A stretch of 64,000 nt of DNA. It comes from Bacteroidota bacterium (GTDB lineage Bacteria; Bacteroidota; Bacteroidia; Chitinophagales; Chitinophagaceae). A program made the position numbers and the translations under genes. Of this stretch, positions 41,635 to 50,747 are shown piece by piece (within the stretch, counting starts at the first letter, position 1; each line of letters opens with the position of its first letter). Below the pieces are notes generated by a model that was not told where the DNA came from, searched no databases, and was given only the letters and a program-made list of their open reading frames with translations. The DNA lies in NCBI GenBank assembly GCA_023416995.1, contig JAEZGI010000038.1:1-64000 (forward strand), read 5' to 3'.

Positions 41635-42636
41635 ATGGCTGTTAAGAAATTTTTTTGTGTAGATGCGCATACCTGCGGCAACCCGGTGCGACTGGTGGCT
41701 GGTGGAGGTCCGCTGTTGACCGGCAACTCGATGATGGAGAAAAGACTTCATTTTTTACGCGAGTACGACTGGATCCGGAAAGGGCTGATGTTTGAACCAC
41801 GCGGCCATGACATGATGAGTGGAAGTATCCTTTATCCGCCCAGTGATTCACAGAATGATATTGGCGTGTTGTTTATCGAAACGAGTGGCTGTTTGCCTAT
41901 GTGTGGTCATGGTACCATTGGCACCATCACAATCGCTGTTGAAGAAGGCCTCGTTACTCCAAAAACGCCGGGCTTGCTAAGGATGGAGACGCCGGCCGGA
42001 CTGGTACTGATCAGCTATAAACAGGAAGGGAAAAAAGTAAAATCAGTGAAACTGGTTAACGTGAAATCGTTCCTTGCCGCAGAAAATATAACCTTTGAAT
42101 GCCCCGACCTGGGAACGCTTACCGCGGATGTGGCATATGGCGGCAACTTCTATGCAATTATTGACCCGCAGCAAAACTTCAGCGGCATTCAAAACTATTC
42201 TGCCGATCAATTGATATCCTGGAGTCGTATCTGCCGGCAACGCATAAACGAAAAATATACCTTTGTTCACCCCGAAAACGAGCATATCAAAGGTTGTAGT
42301 CATATTCAGTGGACGGGCGATGTGCTCGATCCTGGTTCAACAGGCCGCAATGCAGTTTTTTATGGCGATAAAGCAATTGACCGTTCACCTTGTGGTACCG
42401 GCACTTCCGCAAGAATGGCACAATGGTACGCCAAAGGCAAATTGCGTAAAGGCGATTCTTTTATTCACGAAAGTATTATTGGTTCAAAGTTTACAGGCAC
42501 CATAGAAGAAGAAACCACTATTGCAGGCAAACCTGCCATAGCACCAGGCATTGAAGGATGGGCTATGGTTACCGGTTATAATACGATCATCATTGATGAT
42601 GATGATCCGTACGCCCATGGTTTTCAGGTGATCTGA
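41635..42636 (+). CDS. 4-hydroxyproline 2-epimerase (proline racemase family)
   Basis: 333 residues, cofactor-independent. It interconverts trans-4-hydroxy-L-proline and cis-4-hydroxy-D-proline by a two-cysteine mechanism. The catalytic residues are Cys90 (PMCGHGTIG) and Cys253 (SPCGTGTSA), both Cys as in epimerase rather than trans-3-hydroxyproline dehydratase, in which the second is Thr. Further family marks are DAHTCGNPVRLV, EPRGHDMMSG and HIQWTGDV. Proline racemase itself has similar cysteines; the EPRGHDMMSG block and the D-amino-acid dehydrogenase gene 12 bp downstream favour hydroxyproline. Cytosolic. Confidence 0.9.
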   Translation: MAVKKFFCVDAHTCGNPVRLVAGGGPLLTGNSMMEKRLHFLREYDWIRKGLMFEPRGHDMMSGSILYPPSDSQNDIGVLFIETSGCLPMCGHGTIGTITIAVEEGLVTPKTPGLLRMETPAGLVLISYKQEGKKVKSVKLVNVKSFLAAENITFECPDLGTLTADVAYGGNFYAIIDPQQNFSGIQNYSADQLISWSRICRQRINEKYTFVHPENEHIKGCSHIQWTGDVLDPGSTGRNAVFYGDKAIDRSPCGTGTSARMAQWYAKGKLRKGDSFIHESIIGSKFTGTIEEETTIAGKPAIAPGIEGWAMVTGYNTIIIDDDDPYAHGFQVI

Positions 42637-42648
42637 CAAGTAAATTAT

Positions 42649-43899
42649 ATGTCGAAGAAAGCAGTGATTATTGGGGGTGGTATCATCGGGCTCAGCACCG
42701 CGTATTACCTGAACAAATACGGTTATGATGTTACAGTGACTGATAAAACAGATTTATCAGATAACTGTTCATACGGCAATCTTGGGATGATAGTGCCAAG
42801 TCATTTTGTACCGCTGGCCTCACCGGGCATGGTTACCCAGGGCATTAAGTGGATGTTTGACAGCCGCAGTCCTTTTTACGTACGACCTTCTTTAAGTCCC
42901 CGATTGGTGTCCTGGGGATTGAAGTTTATAAAAAGTGCAACCGCAAAAAATGTGGAGGCTGCGGCGTTGCCATTGCGTGATATCAATCTCCTCAGCAAAA
43001 AATTATACGAAGAGCTGGAAGAGCAGAATGGTTTTGATTTTGCGCTTGAGAAGAAAGGCATCCTGATGTATTTCAAAACGGAAAAGTTTGCAGAAGAAGA
43101 AACGCATCTTGCTCACCGTGCTGTTGAACTTGGACTCGATGTGGAAGTACTGGATAAGACGCAGGTACAGGCGCTCGAGCCGGGTATCGAACTCGATATT
43201 CTGGGAGCTGTTCATTACCGGTGCGATGCGCATCTTTACCCAAATAAATTGATGGTGCAGATGATTGCGCATCTAAAGGCCGCAGGTGTAAACTTCAAAA
43301 CAGGAAACGCTGTTGAACGCATTGTAACAAAAGGAAACCGGGTCGTAAAAGTGGTTACATCAAAGTCAGAACTTGATGGCGATGTATTTGTGTTAGCCGG
43401 CGGTTCATGGCTGCCCGATCTTGCACGACTCGCGGGAGTGAAGATCCCGCTCATGCCAGGAAAAGGTTACTCGTTTACATTAAATCAACCTGAACGGAAG
43501 CTGAACATTCCTGCAATTCTTTGTGAAGCAAGGGTAGCTATAACGCCAATGGATAACCGCATGCGATATGGCGGTACCATGGAAATTGCACCTGTAAATG
43601 ATCGCATCAATATGAAACGTGTAGAAGGCATTGTGCGGTCCGTTCCTGCTTATTTCAAAAATATTAATCTTGATATGCCGCAGGAGTCGGATGTTTGGTA
43701 CGGCTTCAGACCCTGTACCCCAGACGGCATCCCCTATCTCGGCCAATTGGGAAAATTGGAAAACGTTATCGCAGCGGGCGGGCATGCTATGAGCGGGTTA
43801 AGTCTTGGCCCTGCAAGCGGAAAAATAGTTGCCGATATAGTAACCAAAAAACAACCCGAAATAGACATCCGTGCCTTTAATCCGAACCGCTTTTCCTGA
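42649..43899 (+). CDS. FAD-dependent D-amino-acid / D-hydroxyproline dehydrogenase
   Basis: 416-residue DAO-type flavoprotein. The N-terminal Rossmann motif is GGGIIGLSTAYYLNKYGYDVTV (GxGxxG), followed by SYGNLGMIVPSHFVPLASPGM, a DadA-like block, and the C-terminal GGHAMSGLSLGPASGKIVAD. DadA-like dehydrogenases oxidise D-amino acids to keto or imino acids and pass electrons to the respiratory chain. Starting 12 bp after the epimerase stop, it is very likely co-transcribed and would oxidise cis-4-hydroxy-D-proline, the step after epimerisation; the following deaminase and aldehyde dehydrogenase genes are not in the window. Confidence 0.88.
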   Translation: MSKKAVIIGGGIIGLSTAYYLNKYGYDVTVTDKTDLSDNCSYGNLGMIVPSHFVPLASPGMVTQGIKWMFDSRSPFYVRPSLSPRLVSWGLKFIKSATAKNVEAAALPLRDINLLSKKLYEELEEQNGFDFALEKKGILMYFKTEKFAEEETHLAHRAVELGLDVEVLDKTQVQALEPGIELDILGAVHYRCDAHLYPNKLMVQMIAHLKAAGVNFKTGNAVERIVTKGNRVVKVVTSKSELDGDVFVLAGGSWLPDLARLAGVKIPLMPGKGYSFTLNQPERKLNIPAILCEARVAITPMDNRMRYGGTMEIAPVNDRINMKRVEGIVRSVPAYFKNINLDMPQESDVWYGFRPCTPDGIPYLGQLGKLENVIAAGGHAMSGLSLGPASGKIVADIVTKKQPEIDIRAFNPNRFS

Positions 43900-43940
43900 A
43901 CGGGATCTTTTGTACGTTGACTCAATATAAACCAGGACAT

Positions 43941-45701
43941 ATGAACAAACTGCTGCTTAACACATTGGTACTACTCATTTGCGTGGTACCCGTAACTGCC
44001 CAGAAAACAAATGACTTTGTTCCCTGCCAGGAAATGCCTGCGCTGATGGAAACTTTCCAGGCCGATTTACGGGTACTGATCAGGTTTTATACACCCGCAG
44101 CAGGCGGTGGCCGGGGTGGCTTTGGTCAGCCGATAGCAGGTGTAGGCTCGCCCGAAAAACGTGAGCGGCTCAACAAACTTTATAACGAATACCTGAAAAA
44201 ACTGGACGCAGTAAACTTTGATGCACTGAACCAGGAGTGTAAGGCTGATTATATTCTATTCCGGCGCGATCTGAATGAAAAACTCAAGCTGGCGGCCAAA
44301 GAAGCAGAAGAATTTGCAAAAATCAAACAATGGATCCCGTTTAGCGACAAAATCTGGGCGCTTGAAAAAACGCGGAGAAGAGGCCACCAGCCTGATGCTA
44401 ATGCAGTTTCAAAAGAATGGTTCGCAATCACTGCAGAAGTAAAATCGCTGCAAGCCAAACTCAAAGATGAAAAAGGATTTACGGCTGAGTCAATTTATGA
44501 AGCGACTGAGGTTATCGCGGACCTGAAAAAAGCGATAGCGAGCGTGTATGAATTTTACAATGGATATGACCCCATGTTTACCTGGTGGGTACCCAAACCA
44601 TATAAAGAACTCGATGATGCATTAACTGCTTATGCGGTGGAGTTTAAAAAGAAATCAGGTGAACAAAAGGCGGTTGATAAAAGCGGCATAGTTGGACAAC
44701 CTGTTGGCCGGGAAGAACTGGTGCGTCAACTGAATTACGAAATGATCAGCTATACACCGGAAGAACTGATTGATATTGCCAACCAGGAATTCGCCTGGTG
44801 CGATGCAGAGATGTTGAAGGCCACCAAAGAAATGGGTTTTGGAACCGATTGGAAAGCAGCTCTTGAAAAAGTAAAAAACACTTATGTTCCGGCAGGAAAA
44901 CAACCTGAAGCGATTCTCAAACTATATGAAGAATCGGTGAGCTTTCTGAAAAAAAATGACCTGCTTACCATTCCACCGCTTGCAGAAGAGGTATGGGGCA
45001 TGCGTATGATGCCTCCTGAGAACCAGCTTGTGAACCCGTTTTTCACCGGTGGTGCTGACATCACGATCTCTTATCCAACCAACACCATGGACGAAGATGC
45101 GAAACTGATGAGCATGCGCGGAAACAATCCCCATTTCTCACGCGCAACCGTTCATCATGAATTGATCGCTGGTCATAACCTGCAACAGTTTATGACCAGT
45201 CGCTATCGTACCTACCGCAATTTTGGTACACCATTCTGGACCGAGGGCTGGGCCTTATACTGGGAACTGCTTCTCTGGGATATGAAATTTCCGCAAGGTC
45301 CGGAAGACAAAATAGGTATGTTATTCTGGCACATGCATCGCTGCGCAAGGATTATTTTCTCTCTTAACTATCATATGGGCAAATGGACACCACAGCAATG
45401 TATCGACTTCCTTGTCGATCGCGTTGGACATGAAAGGGCAAATGCGGAGGGAGAAGTGAGACGCTCTTTTGTAGGCAGATATCCTCCACTATATCAGCTC
45501 GCCTACCTGACAGGGGGACGCCAGTTCTACACCTTACAGAAAGAACTGGTAGGTACAGGTAAAATGACCAACAAGGCCTATCACGACGCCGTATTGCGTT
45601 TGAATGCAATGCCGGTAGAGATGATCCGCGCAATTCTTACCAATCAGAAACTTACAAAAGACTTCAAGACAAACTGGAAATTTTATAAACTGGCTTTCTG
45701 A
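43941..45701 (+). CDS. DUF885 family exported hydrolase
   Basis: 586 residues from ATG 43941, with a signal peptide (MNKLLLNTLVLLICVVPVTAQ). DUF885 proteins are predicted zinc-dependent peptidases. The conserved motif is HHELIAGHNLQQFM (HExxxGH, zinc site), with a later NFGTPFWTEGWALYWELLLW, which supplies the third ligand region. It acts in the periplasm or at the cell surface. It lies 41 bp after the dehydrogenase gene and is probably in the same transcript. An ATG at 43917 is disfavoured because the signal peptide begins at 43941. Confidence 0.88.
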   Translation: MNKLLLNTLVLLICVVPVTAQKTNDFVPCQEMPALMETFQADLRVLIRFYTPAAGGGRGGFGQPIAGVGSPEKRERLNKLYNEYLKKLDAVNFDALNQECKADYILFRRDLNEKLKLAAKEAEEFAKIKQWIPFSDKIWALEKTRRRGHQPDANAVSKEWFAITAEVKSLQAKLKDEKGFTAESIYEATEVIADLKKAIASVYEFYNGYDPMFTWWVPKPYKELDDALTAYAVEFKKKSGEQKAVDKSGIVGQPVGREELVRQLNYEMISYTPEELIDIANQEFAWCDAEMLKATKEMGFGTDWKAALEKVKNTYVPAGKQPEAILKLYEESVSFLKKNDLLTIPPLAEEVWGMRMMPPENQLVNPFFTGGADITISYPTNTMDEDAKLMSMRGNNPHFSRATVHHELIAGHNLQQFMTSRYRTYRNFGTPFWTEGWALYWELLLWDMKFPQGPEDKIGMLFWHMHRCARIIFSLNYHMGKWTPQQCIDFLVDRVGHERANAEGEVRRSFVGRYPPLYQLAYLTGGRQFYTLQKELVGTGKMTNKAYHDAVLRLNAMPVEMIRAILTNQKLTKDFKTNWKFYKLAF

Positions 45702-45764
45702 CCGCACAGTAACAGCGATCAGCACTAAATGTCTTAAATTGAGATTCACTCAATTTGACAACAT

Positions 45765-46676
45765 ATGAGCATGGATCGCAGAACATTTGTAAAACAGTCA
45801 GCATTAGCAGCTTCCGCTTTTTTGGCACCACCCATGTTCCCCGTTTATAAAGGTGATAAGAAGCTATGTTTCTCAACATTGGGTTGTCCAGACTGGAGCT
45901 TTGACGAGATCTTAAGCTTCGCGGCAAAACATAAATACCAGGGCATTGAGGTAAGAACGATTCAACGGGAACTGGACCTTACAAAGGTACCTGCCTTTAT
46001 GGGCGCGGCTGTAAAGGAAACCATCCGCAAACTGAAAGACAAAAATATAAAACTGGTCGATCTGGGTGCATCGGCGGCTATGCATTATAGTGATCCCCAA
46101 ACCCGGAAGAAAAACCTTGATGACGCGAAAAAATATATTGACCTGGCGGCTAAACTGGAATGCCCCTATGTCCGCGTGTTCCCTAACAATCTTCCAAAAG
46201 ACAAATCTCGTCAGGAAACACTTGACCTGATTGTTAGCGGGCTGAATGAACTTGCCACTTACGCAAAAAACAGCCCCGTTAAAGTACTCATGGAAACACA
46301 TGGCGATGTGGTTTACAAAAAAGATCTTATGTACATCATGGAAAACGTGGACGGAAACAAGGTTGCGTTGATATGGGATGTATTGAATTCATGGTCAGTT
46401 ACTAAGGAATCACCCACAGAAATCTACGCAGGTATCAGCAAATATGTTCATCACGTTCATCTCAAAGACGGGGTGGTAAAAGATGGTAAGGTGCAATATA
46501 CCTTATTCGGTAAAGGCGAGGCGCCTATCCGTGAAGCGGTTCAGTTATTATATAAGAACAACTTTAAAGGCTTCTACAGTTTTGAATGGGAGAAACTGTG
46601 GCACCCCGAAATCGAGGCTCCGGAAGTTGCGCTGGCACTGTATCCTAACGAGGTGCTGAGCTATTTCGGGGACTGA
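45765..46676 (+). CDS. Exported sugar phosphate isomerase/epimerase-like TIM barrel
   Basis: 303 residues of the AP endonuclease/xylose-isomerase-like TIM barrel family. A twin-arginine-type signal leads (MDRRTFVKQSALAASAFLA). Metal-binding pattern includes LMETHGDV, ALIWDVLNSW, HVHLKDG and YSFEWEK, all expected for the divalent-metal site. The substrate is unknown. Family members act on ketoses or inositols, but exported versions in Bacteroidota are uncharacterised. Follows DUF885 by 63 bp. Confidence 0.85.
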   Translation: MSMDRRTFVKQSALAASAFLAPPMFPVYKGDKKLCFSTLGCPDWSFDEILSFAAKHKYQGIEVRTIQRELDLTKVPAFMGAAVKETIRKLKDKNIKLVDLGASAAMHYSDPQTRKKNLDDAKKYIDLAAKLECPYVRVFPNNLPKDKSRQETLDLIVSGLNELATYAKNSPVKVLMETHGDVVYKKDLMYIMENVDGNKVALIWDVLNSWSVTKESPTEIYAGISKYVHHVHLKDGVVKDGKVQYTLFGKGEAPIREAVQLLYKNNFKGFYSFEWEKLWHPEIEAPEVALALYPNEVLSYFGD

Positions 46677-46799
46677 TGATGCAAGTATTGAGGTCGCAAT
46701 TTCACCCGGTCTTTGTCATGATTGACCATCAATCATGCTATATATGATTGTTATGTTTGTGTTGTCAATCAAATACAAAAGCATCAAAAATCTAAAACG

Positions 46800-47225
46800 A
46801 TGAGCAGCTCAGCAACAACACCAATCACAGTAAAAGCAACAGTAAATGCATCTGTAGAAAAAGCCTGGAACACATGGACAAGTACAGAGCATATCACAAA
46901 ATGGAACAGCCCCTCGCCCGACTGGCACACACCACGCGCAACAAATGATCTGAAAAAAGGTGGCAGGTTCAACTCGAGAATGGAAGCAAAAGATGGCAGC
47001 ATGGGCTTTGACTTTGAAGGTGTTTATGACGAAGTTGAAAGCAACAAAACCATTGCTTACACGCTTGCAGATGGACGCAAGGTGACCATTCAGTTTAAAG
47101 GCAATGGTAACACTACAGATGTGATTGAAACCTTCGATCCGGAAAATGAAAACAGTCGTGAAATACAACAGGCAGGATGGCAAGCCATACTTGATAATTT
47201 CAAAACTTATACTGAACAATTATAA
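46800..47225 (+). CDS. SRPBCC / AHSA1-like domain protein
   Basis: 141 residues from ATG 46800. Typical Activator-of-Hsp90-like START fold: TPITVKATVNASVEKAWNTWTSTEHITKWNSPSPDWHTPRATNDLKKGGRFNSRM, then FDFEGVYDEVESNKTIAYTL and ETFDPENENSREIQQAGWQAILDNF. No catalytic site is visible. The AHSA1-type fold has a ligand pocket; the ligand is unknown. An upstream ATG at 46722 adds residues outside the family and is rejected. Confidence 0.87.
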   Translation: MSSSATTPITVKATVNASVEKAWNTWTSTEHITKWNSPSPDWHTPRATNDLKKGGRFNSRMEAKDGSMGFDFEGVYDEVESNKTIAYTLADGRKVTIQFKGNGNTTDVIETFDPENENSREIQQAGWQAILDNFKTYTEQL

Positions 47226-47255
47226 CAAGTGTTCAGTGACCAACATTAAGCATAA

Positions 47256-48212
47256 ATGGAAAAATTAAAAGTTTCGACAGCTCAGTTCGAAAATAAAAGC
47301 GGCGATAAAAAATACAACCTGGCAGTAATTGATCAACTGGCCGGTAAGGCCGCAGCAGAAGGCAGTGCAGTGATTGCATTTCATGAATGTTCGGTTACAG
47401 GATACAGTTTTGCAAGACACTTATCCAAAGAGCAGATGATTGAACTTGCCGAAGAAATACCTAATGGTGAGAGCATACAGGCTTTGATCACCATTGCGCG
47501 CAAACACCATATCGTTGTGCTTGCGGGCCTTTTTGAAAAAGACGAATCCAACAAATTATATAAGGCCTACGTTTGTGTTGATGGAAATGGATTAATCGCC
47601 AGGTACCGCAAACTCCATCCTTTTATAAATCCTCATCTTACACCGGGAGATAGTTACTGTGTTTTTGATATACATGGATGGAAATGTGGCATACTGATTT
47701 GTTATGATAACAACATCATTGAGAATGTGAGGGCAACCAAATTGCTTGGTGCCGATATTATTTTTATGCCGCATGTTACTATGTGCACACCGTCTACCCG
47801 TCCCGGTGCAGGATTTGTTGACCCCGCTTTGTGGTTCAACCGCGAAAACGATCCTACCTCACTGCGTTTAGAGTTCCAGGGGATGAAAGGCCGGGACTGG
47901 CTCATGAAATGGCTACCGGCCCGCGCATATGACAATGCCGTTTATGTTGTTTTTTCAAACCCTATTGGAATGGATGATGACCAGTTAAAAAATGGTTGCT
48001 CCATGATACTTGACCCGTATGGAGACGTGGTAGCGGAGTGCAATACATTCGATGACCAGGTGGTATCTTCTATCCTGATCCCTGAAAAATTAACGCTCGC
48101 AGGCGGATACCGCTATCTCCAGGCACGGCGGCCACAACTATATGCAGATATCATTGGACAGGAACACCAGCCACAACAAAAGGTTGTGTGGATGAATAAC
48201 AAAAACAAATAA
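47256..48212 (+). CDS. Carbon-nitrogen hydrolase (nitrilase superfamily)
   Basis: 318-residue member of the nitrilase superfamily with the full triad Glu44 (FHECSVTG), Lys119 (YRKLHPF) and Cys149 (LICYDNN). Related enzymes hydrolyse amides, nitriles or N-carbamoyl compounds; the motif set is closest to amidase/carbamoylase-type branches, but the substrate cannot be read. No signal peptide, so cytosolic. It lies 31 bp after the SRPBCC gene and closes the plus-strand amino-acid region. Cleavage of N-carbamoyl-D-amino acids is a speculation from its neighbours only. Confidence 0.88.
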   Translation: MEKLKVSTAQFENKSGDKKYNLAVIDQLAGKAAAEGSAVIAFHECSVTGYSFARHLSKEQMIELAEEIPNGESIQALITIARKHHIVVLAGLFEKDESNKLYKAYVCVDGNGLIARYRKLHPFINPHLTPGDSYCVFDIHGWKCGILICYDNNIIENVRATKLLGADIIFMPHVTMCTPSTRPGAGFVDPALWFNRENDPTSLRLEFQGMKGRDWLMKWLPARAYDNAVYVVFSNPIGMDDDQLKNGCSMILDPYGDVVAECNTFDDQVVSSILIPEKLTLAGGYRYLQARRPQLYADIIGQEHQPQQKVVWMNNKNK

Positions 48213-48281
48213 CAGTTTCAGGGCTGTACCCTTGACCGCAACGGCACAGTTTTTTCTGCATGTTCGGTTAATCAACTGCGA

Positions 48282-50024
48282 ATGAAAATTCTATGGAAGT
48301 ATTTAAAACCGCATCGTTTCCTGGTCTACCTGTCATTGTTACTGGCAGCGGTGGCCCAGTTACTCAATCTGCTTGATCCCGTCATCTTTGGGAAGATCAT
48401 CGACGAATATGCGACCAATAAAAACAACCTTTCACAACAGGAGTTGATTAGCGGCGTCATCTACTGGCTTTCGATTGCATTAGCGATAGCGGTAGTCGCT
48501 AAGATCGCAAAATCTACCCAGGAATACATTACCCGGAAAACCGTTGCAAGATTTGGAATGAATATATTCAATGATGGTTTGAAACAAACCTTAAGACTTT
48601 CATTCCAGGAGTTTGAAGAGAGCCGTAGTGGCGCAACACTATCTGTTCTACAAAAGGTGAAGACAGATGCCGAACGTTTTATCAATGCCTTTATAAACGT
48701 TTTGTTCGCTTCCCTGGTGGGGGTTGGTTTCCTGATCTGGTACAGCATTAATAAGAACTGGTTACTGGTACCCGTGTTTTTTGTTGGGGTATTGCTCCTT
48801 GGCGGTTTAACAGGACTCGTTTCAAAAAGGATTAAAAGTGTGCAACGTTCCATTAACCGTGAAACGGAGAAACAGGCAGGAGTGATTACTGAAAGTCTCA
48901 GGAACATTGAGTTGGTGAAAAGCCTCGGACTTACTTTTCCTGAAATCAGGCGACTGAATGAACAAACACTGAAGATATTCAACCTGGAAATGATTAAGGC
49001 CAAAAAAGTAAGTGTATTATCATTTCTGCAGGGAAACCTGTTGAACCTCCTTAAACAGTCTATCCTCTTTATTCTTCTTTGGCTCATTTTTCGCCAGGTA
49101 CTCAGCACCGGCGAATTGATTGCCATGCAATTCATTTCGACCGCAATTTTCACCCCTTTGCAGGAGTTGGGCAACCTCATCATTTTGTACCGGGAAGCCG
49201 ATGCTTCGCTACAGAATTTTGACAGGCTGATGCAAAAACCCGTGGAGAAAAGACCCGACAACTCAATTGAAATAGCAGAACTGTCAAGTCTCAGGTTCGA
49301 GCATGTTGTGTTTCGTCATAAAACAGCGGGATACAATGCCATTGATGATATTTCTTTCAGTATTCAAAGCGGGCAGACAATTGCTTTTGTGGGCCCTTCA
49401 GGCTCGGGCAAATCAACATTGGTAAAATTACTTGTAGGTCTGTACAGTCCTGTGAGTGGCAGTATTTATTTCAATGACATATTATCATCCCGCGTTCAAT
49501 ACAACCCGTTGCGCCGGCAAATTGGTTTCGTAACACAGGATACACAGCTGTATGCAGGTTCTATCAGGGATAATCTTTTGTTTGTGAAACCAACTGCCAC
49601 GGACGCAGAGATTGAGGAGGCACTACGTAAAGCATCCGCCACTAAACTCGTAGCAAAAGCATCAAATGGCGTGAACACGATATTGGGGGAAAGCGGTATG
49701 AAACTTTCTGGTGGTGAAAAACAGCGGTTGTCAATTGCAAGGGCATTGCTCAGGCAGCCGCGGTTATTGATTTTTGATGAAGCCACGTCGGCGCTCGATT
49801 CTATCACCGAAGAAGAAATCACCACAACTATCCGCGAGATCTCCGGCGCACGCGAAAGGATGACCATATTGATTGCTCACCGCTTGTCCACCATCATGCA
49901 TGCCGACATTATTTATGTATTGGAAAAAGGAAAATTTGCAGAAGCCGGCTCGCACGAACAATTGCTTGCAGAAAAAGGTTTATACTATTCAATGTGGCGC
50001 CAGCAGGTGGGAGAAAGACGATGA
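48282..50024 (+). CDS. ABC exporter, fused membrane and ATPase domains
   Basis: 580-residue half-transporter that should act as a homodimer. Six transmembrane helices (about residues 15-300) precede an ATPase domain (about 335-575) with Walker A at 371 (GPSGSGKST), Q-loop VTQDTQLYAG, signature LSGGEKQR, Walker B LLIFDEATSALD and switch HRLS. The MsbA-like arrangement exports lipids, peptides or drugs; substrate not known. Convergent with the LytTR gene at 50034, 9 bp between stops, with no strong terminator visible. Confidence 0.93.
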   Translation: MKILWKYLKPHRFLVYLSLLLAAVAQLLNLLDPVIFGKIIDEYATNKNNLSQQELISGVIYWLSIALAIAVVAKIAKSTQEYITRKTVARFGMNIFNDGLKQTLRLSFQEFEESRSGATLSVLQKVKTDAERFINAFINVLFASLVGVGFLIWYSINKNWLLVPVFFVGVLLLGGLTGLVSKRIKSVQRSINRETEKQAGVITESLRNIELVKSLGLTFPEIRRLNEQTLKIFNLEMIKAKKVSVLSFLQGNLLNLLKQSILFILLWLIFRQVLSTGELIAMQFISTAIFTPLQELGNLIILYREADASLQNFDRLMQKPVEKRPDNSIEIAELSSLRFEHVVFRHKTAGYNAIDDISFSIQSGQTIAFVGPSGSGKSTLVKLLVGLYSPVSGSIYFNDILSSRVQYNPLRRQIGFVTQDTQLYAGSIRDNLLFVKPTATDAEIEEALRKASATKLVAKASNGVNTILGESGMKLSGGEKQRLSIARALLRQPRLLIFDEATSALDSITEEEITTTIREISGARERMTILIAHRLSTIMHADIIYVLEKGKFAEAGSHEQLLAEKGLYYSMWRQQVGERR

Positions 50025-50033
50025 TCTTTTTTG

Positions 50034-50747
50034 TTAACGTTTCAACAGTCCCTTTTCGCCAAGTTTTTGCATCAGCATTTCTTTACAGTTGCGGCTAACC
50101 GGTAATTCAACTTTATCCAGGCGCACGGTGCCGCCTGACACATTGCTCACCTTATCGATTGAAACGATGTAAGACTTATGAACCTTAACAAAAAGATCGG
50201 CCGGTAACTGGTTCTCAAGCATTGTAAGCGTTATGTAAGTAACCAGCTTACGATTCTCAAGATGTATACATACATAATTCTGAAGCGCCTCAGCATAAAC
50301 TATATTGTCGTAGTTAACTCTGGAATACTGACCGTTTTCCTTAACAAAAAAATATCCATGCGCAGGTTTTTCAATCAAAGTGGTTTTCCGTTCGAGGTAA
50401 TCGTGTAGTTTATTCACAGCTTTGAGAAACCGGTGAAATGGAACCGGTTTAACCAGGAAATCGATCGCATCCAGTTCATATCCTTCTACTGCATAATGAG
50501 TGTAAGCAGTAGTAAAGATCACTGCAGGCACAACCTTTAAGGATTTTATAAGTTCAATTCCGGTCAGACCGGGCATTTCAATATCAAGAAGGATCAGATC
50601 GATGCTTCCTGTGTTCAGCAGCGTATAAGCTTCTATGGGGCTTTCAAATATCCCTTTCAGTTCGAGGAAATCAACCTGCGAAACATATTCCGCCATTCCG
50701 TTACAAGCAATCGGCTCATCATCTATGATTACACAACTTATCTTCAT
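50034..50747 (-). CDS. LytTR response regulator (pair 2)
   Basis: 237 residues. Receiver domain with IIDDEPIA, phospho-acceptor Asp55 (LILLDIEMPG), FTTAYTHYA and LVKPVPF, then a LytTR DNA-binding domain (YFFVKENGQYSRVNYDNIVYAEALQNYVCIHLENRKLVTYITL, FVKVHKSYIVSIDKVSNV, LPVSRNCKEMLMQKLG). It overlaps the upstream kinase gene by 4 bp (ATGA), so the two are translationally coupled. Target unknown; the ABC exporter just downstream, on the opposite strand, is a candidate. Confidence 0.94.
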   Translation of the reverse strand: MKISCVIIDDEPIACNGMAEYVSQVDFLELKGIFESPIEAYTLLNTGSIDLILLDIEMPGLTGIELIKSLKVVPAVIFTTAYTHYAVEGYELDAIDFLVKPVPFHRFLKAVNKLHDYLERKTTLIEKPAHGYFFVKENGQYSRVNYDNIVYAEALQNYVCIHLENRKLVTYITLTMLENQLPADLFVKVHKSYIVSIDKVSNVSGGTVRLDKVELPVSRNCKEMLMQKLGEKGLLKR

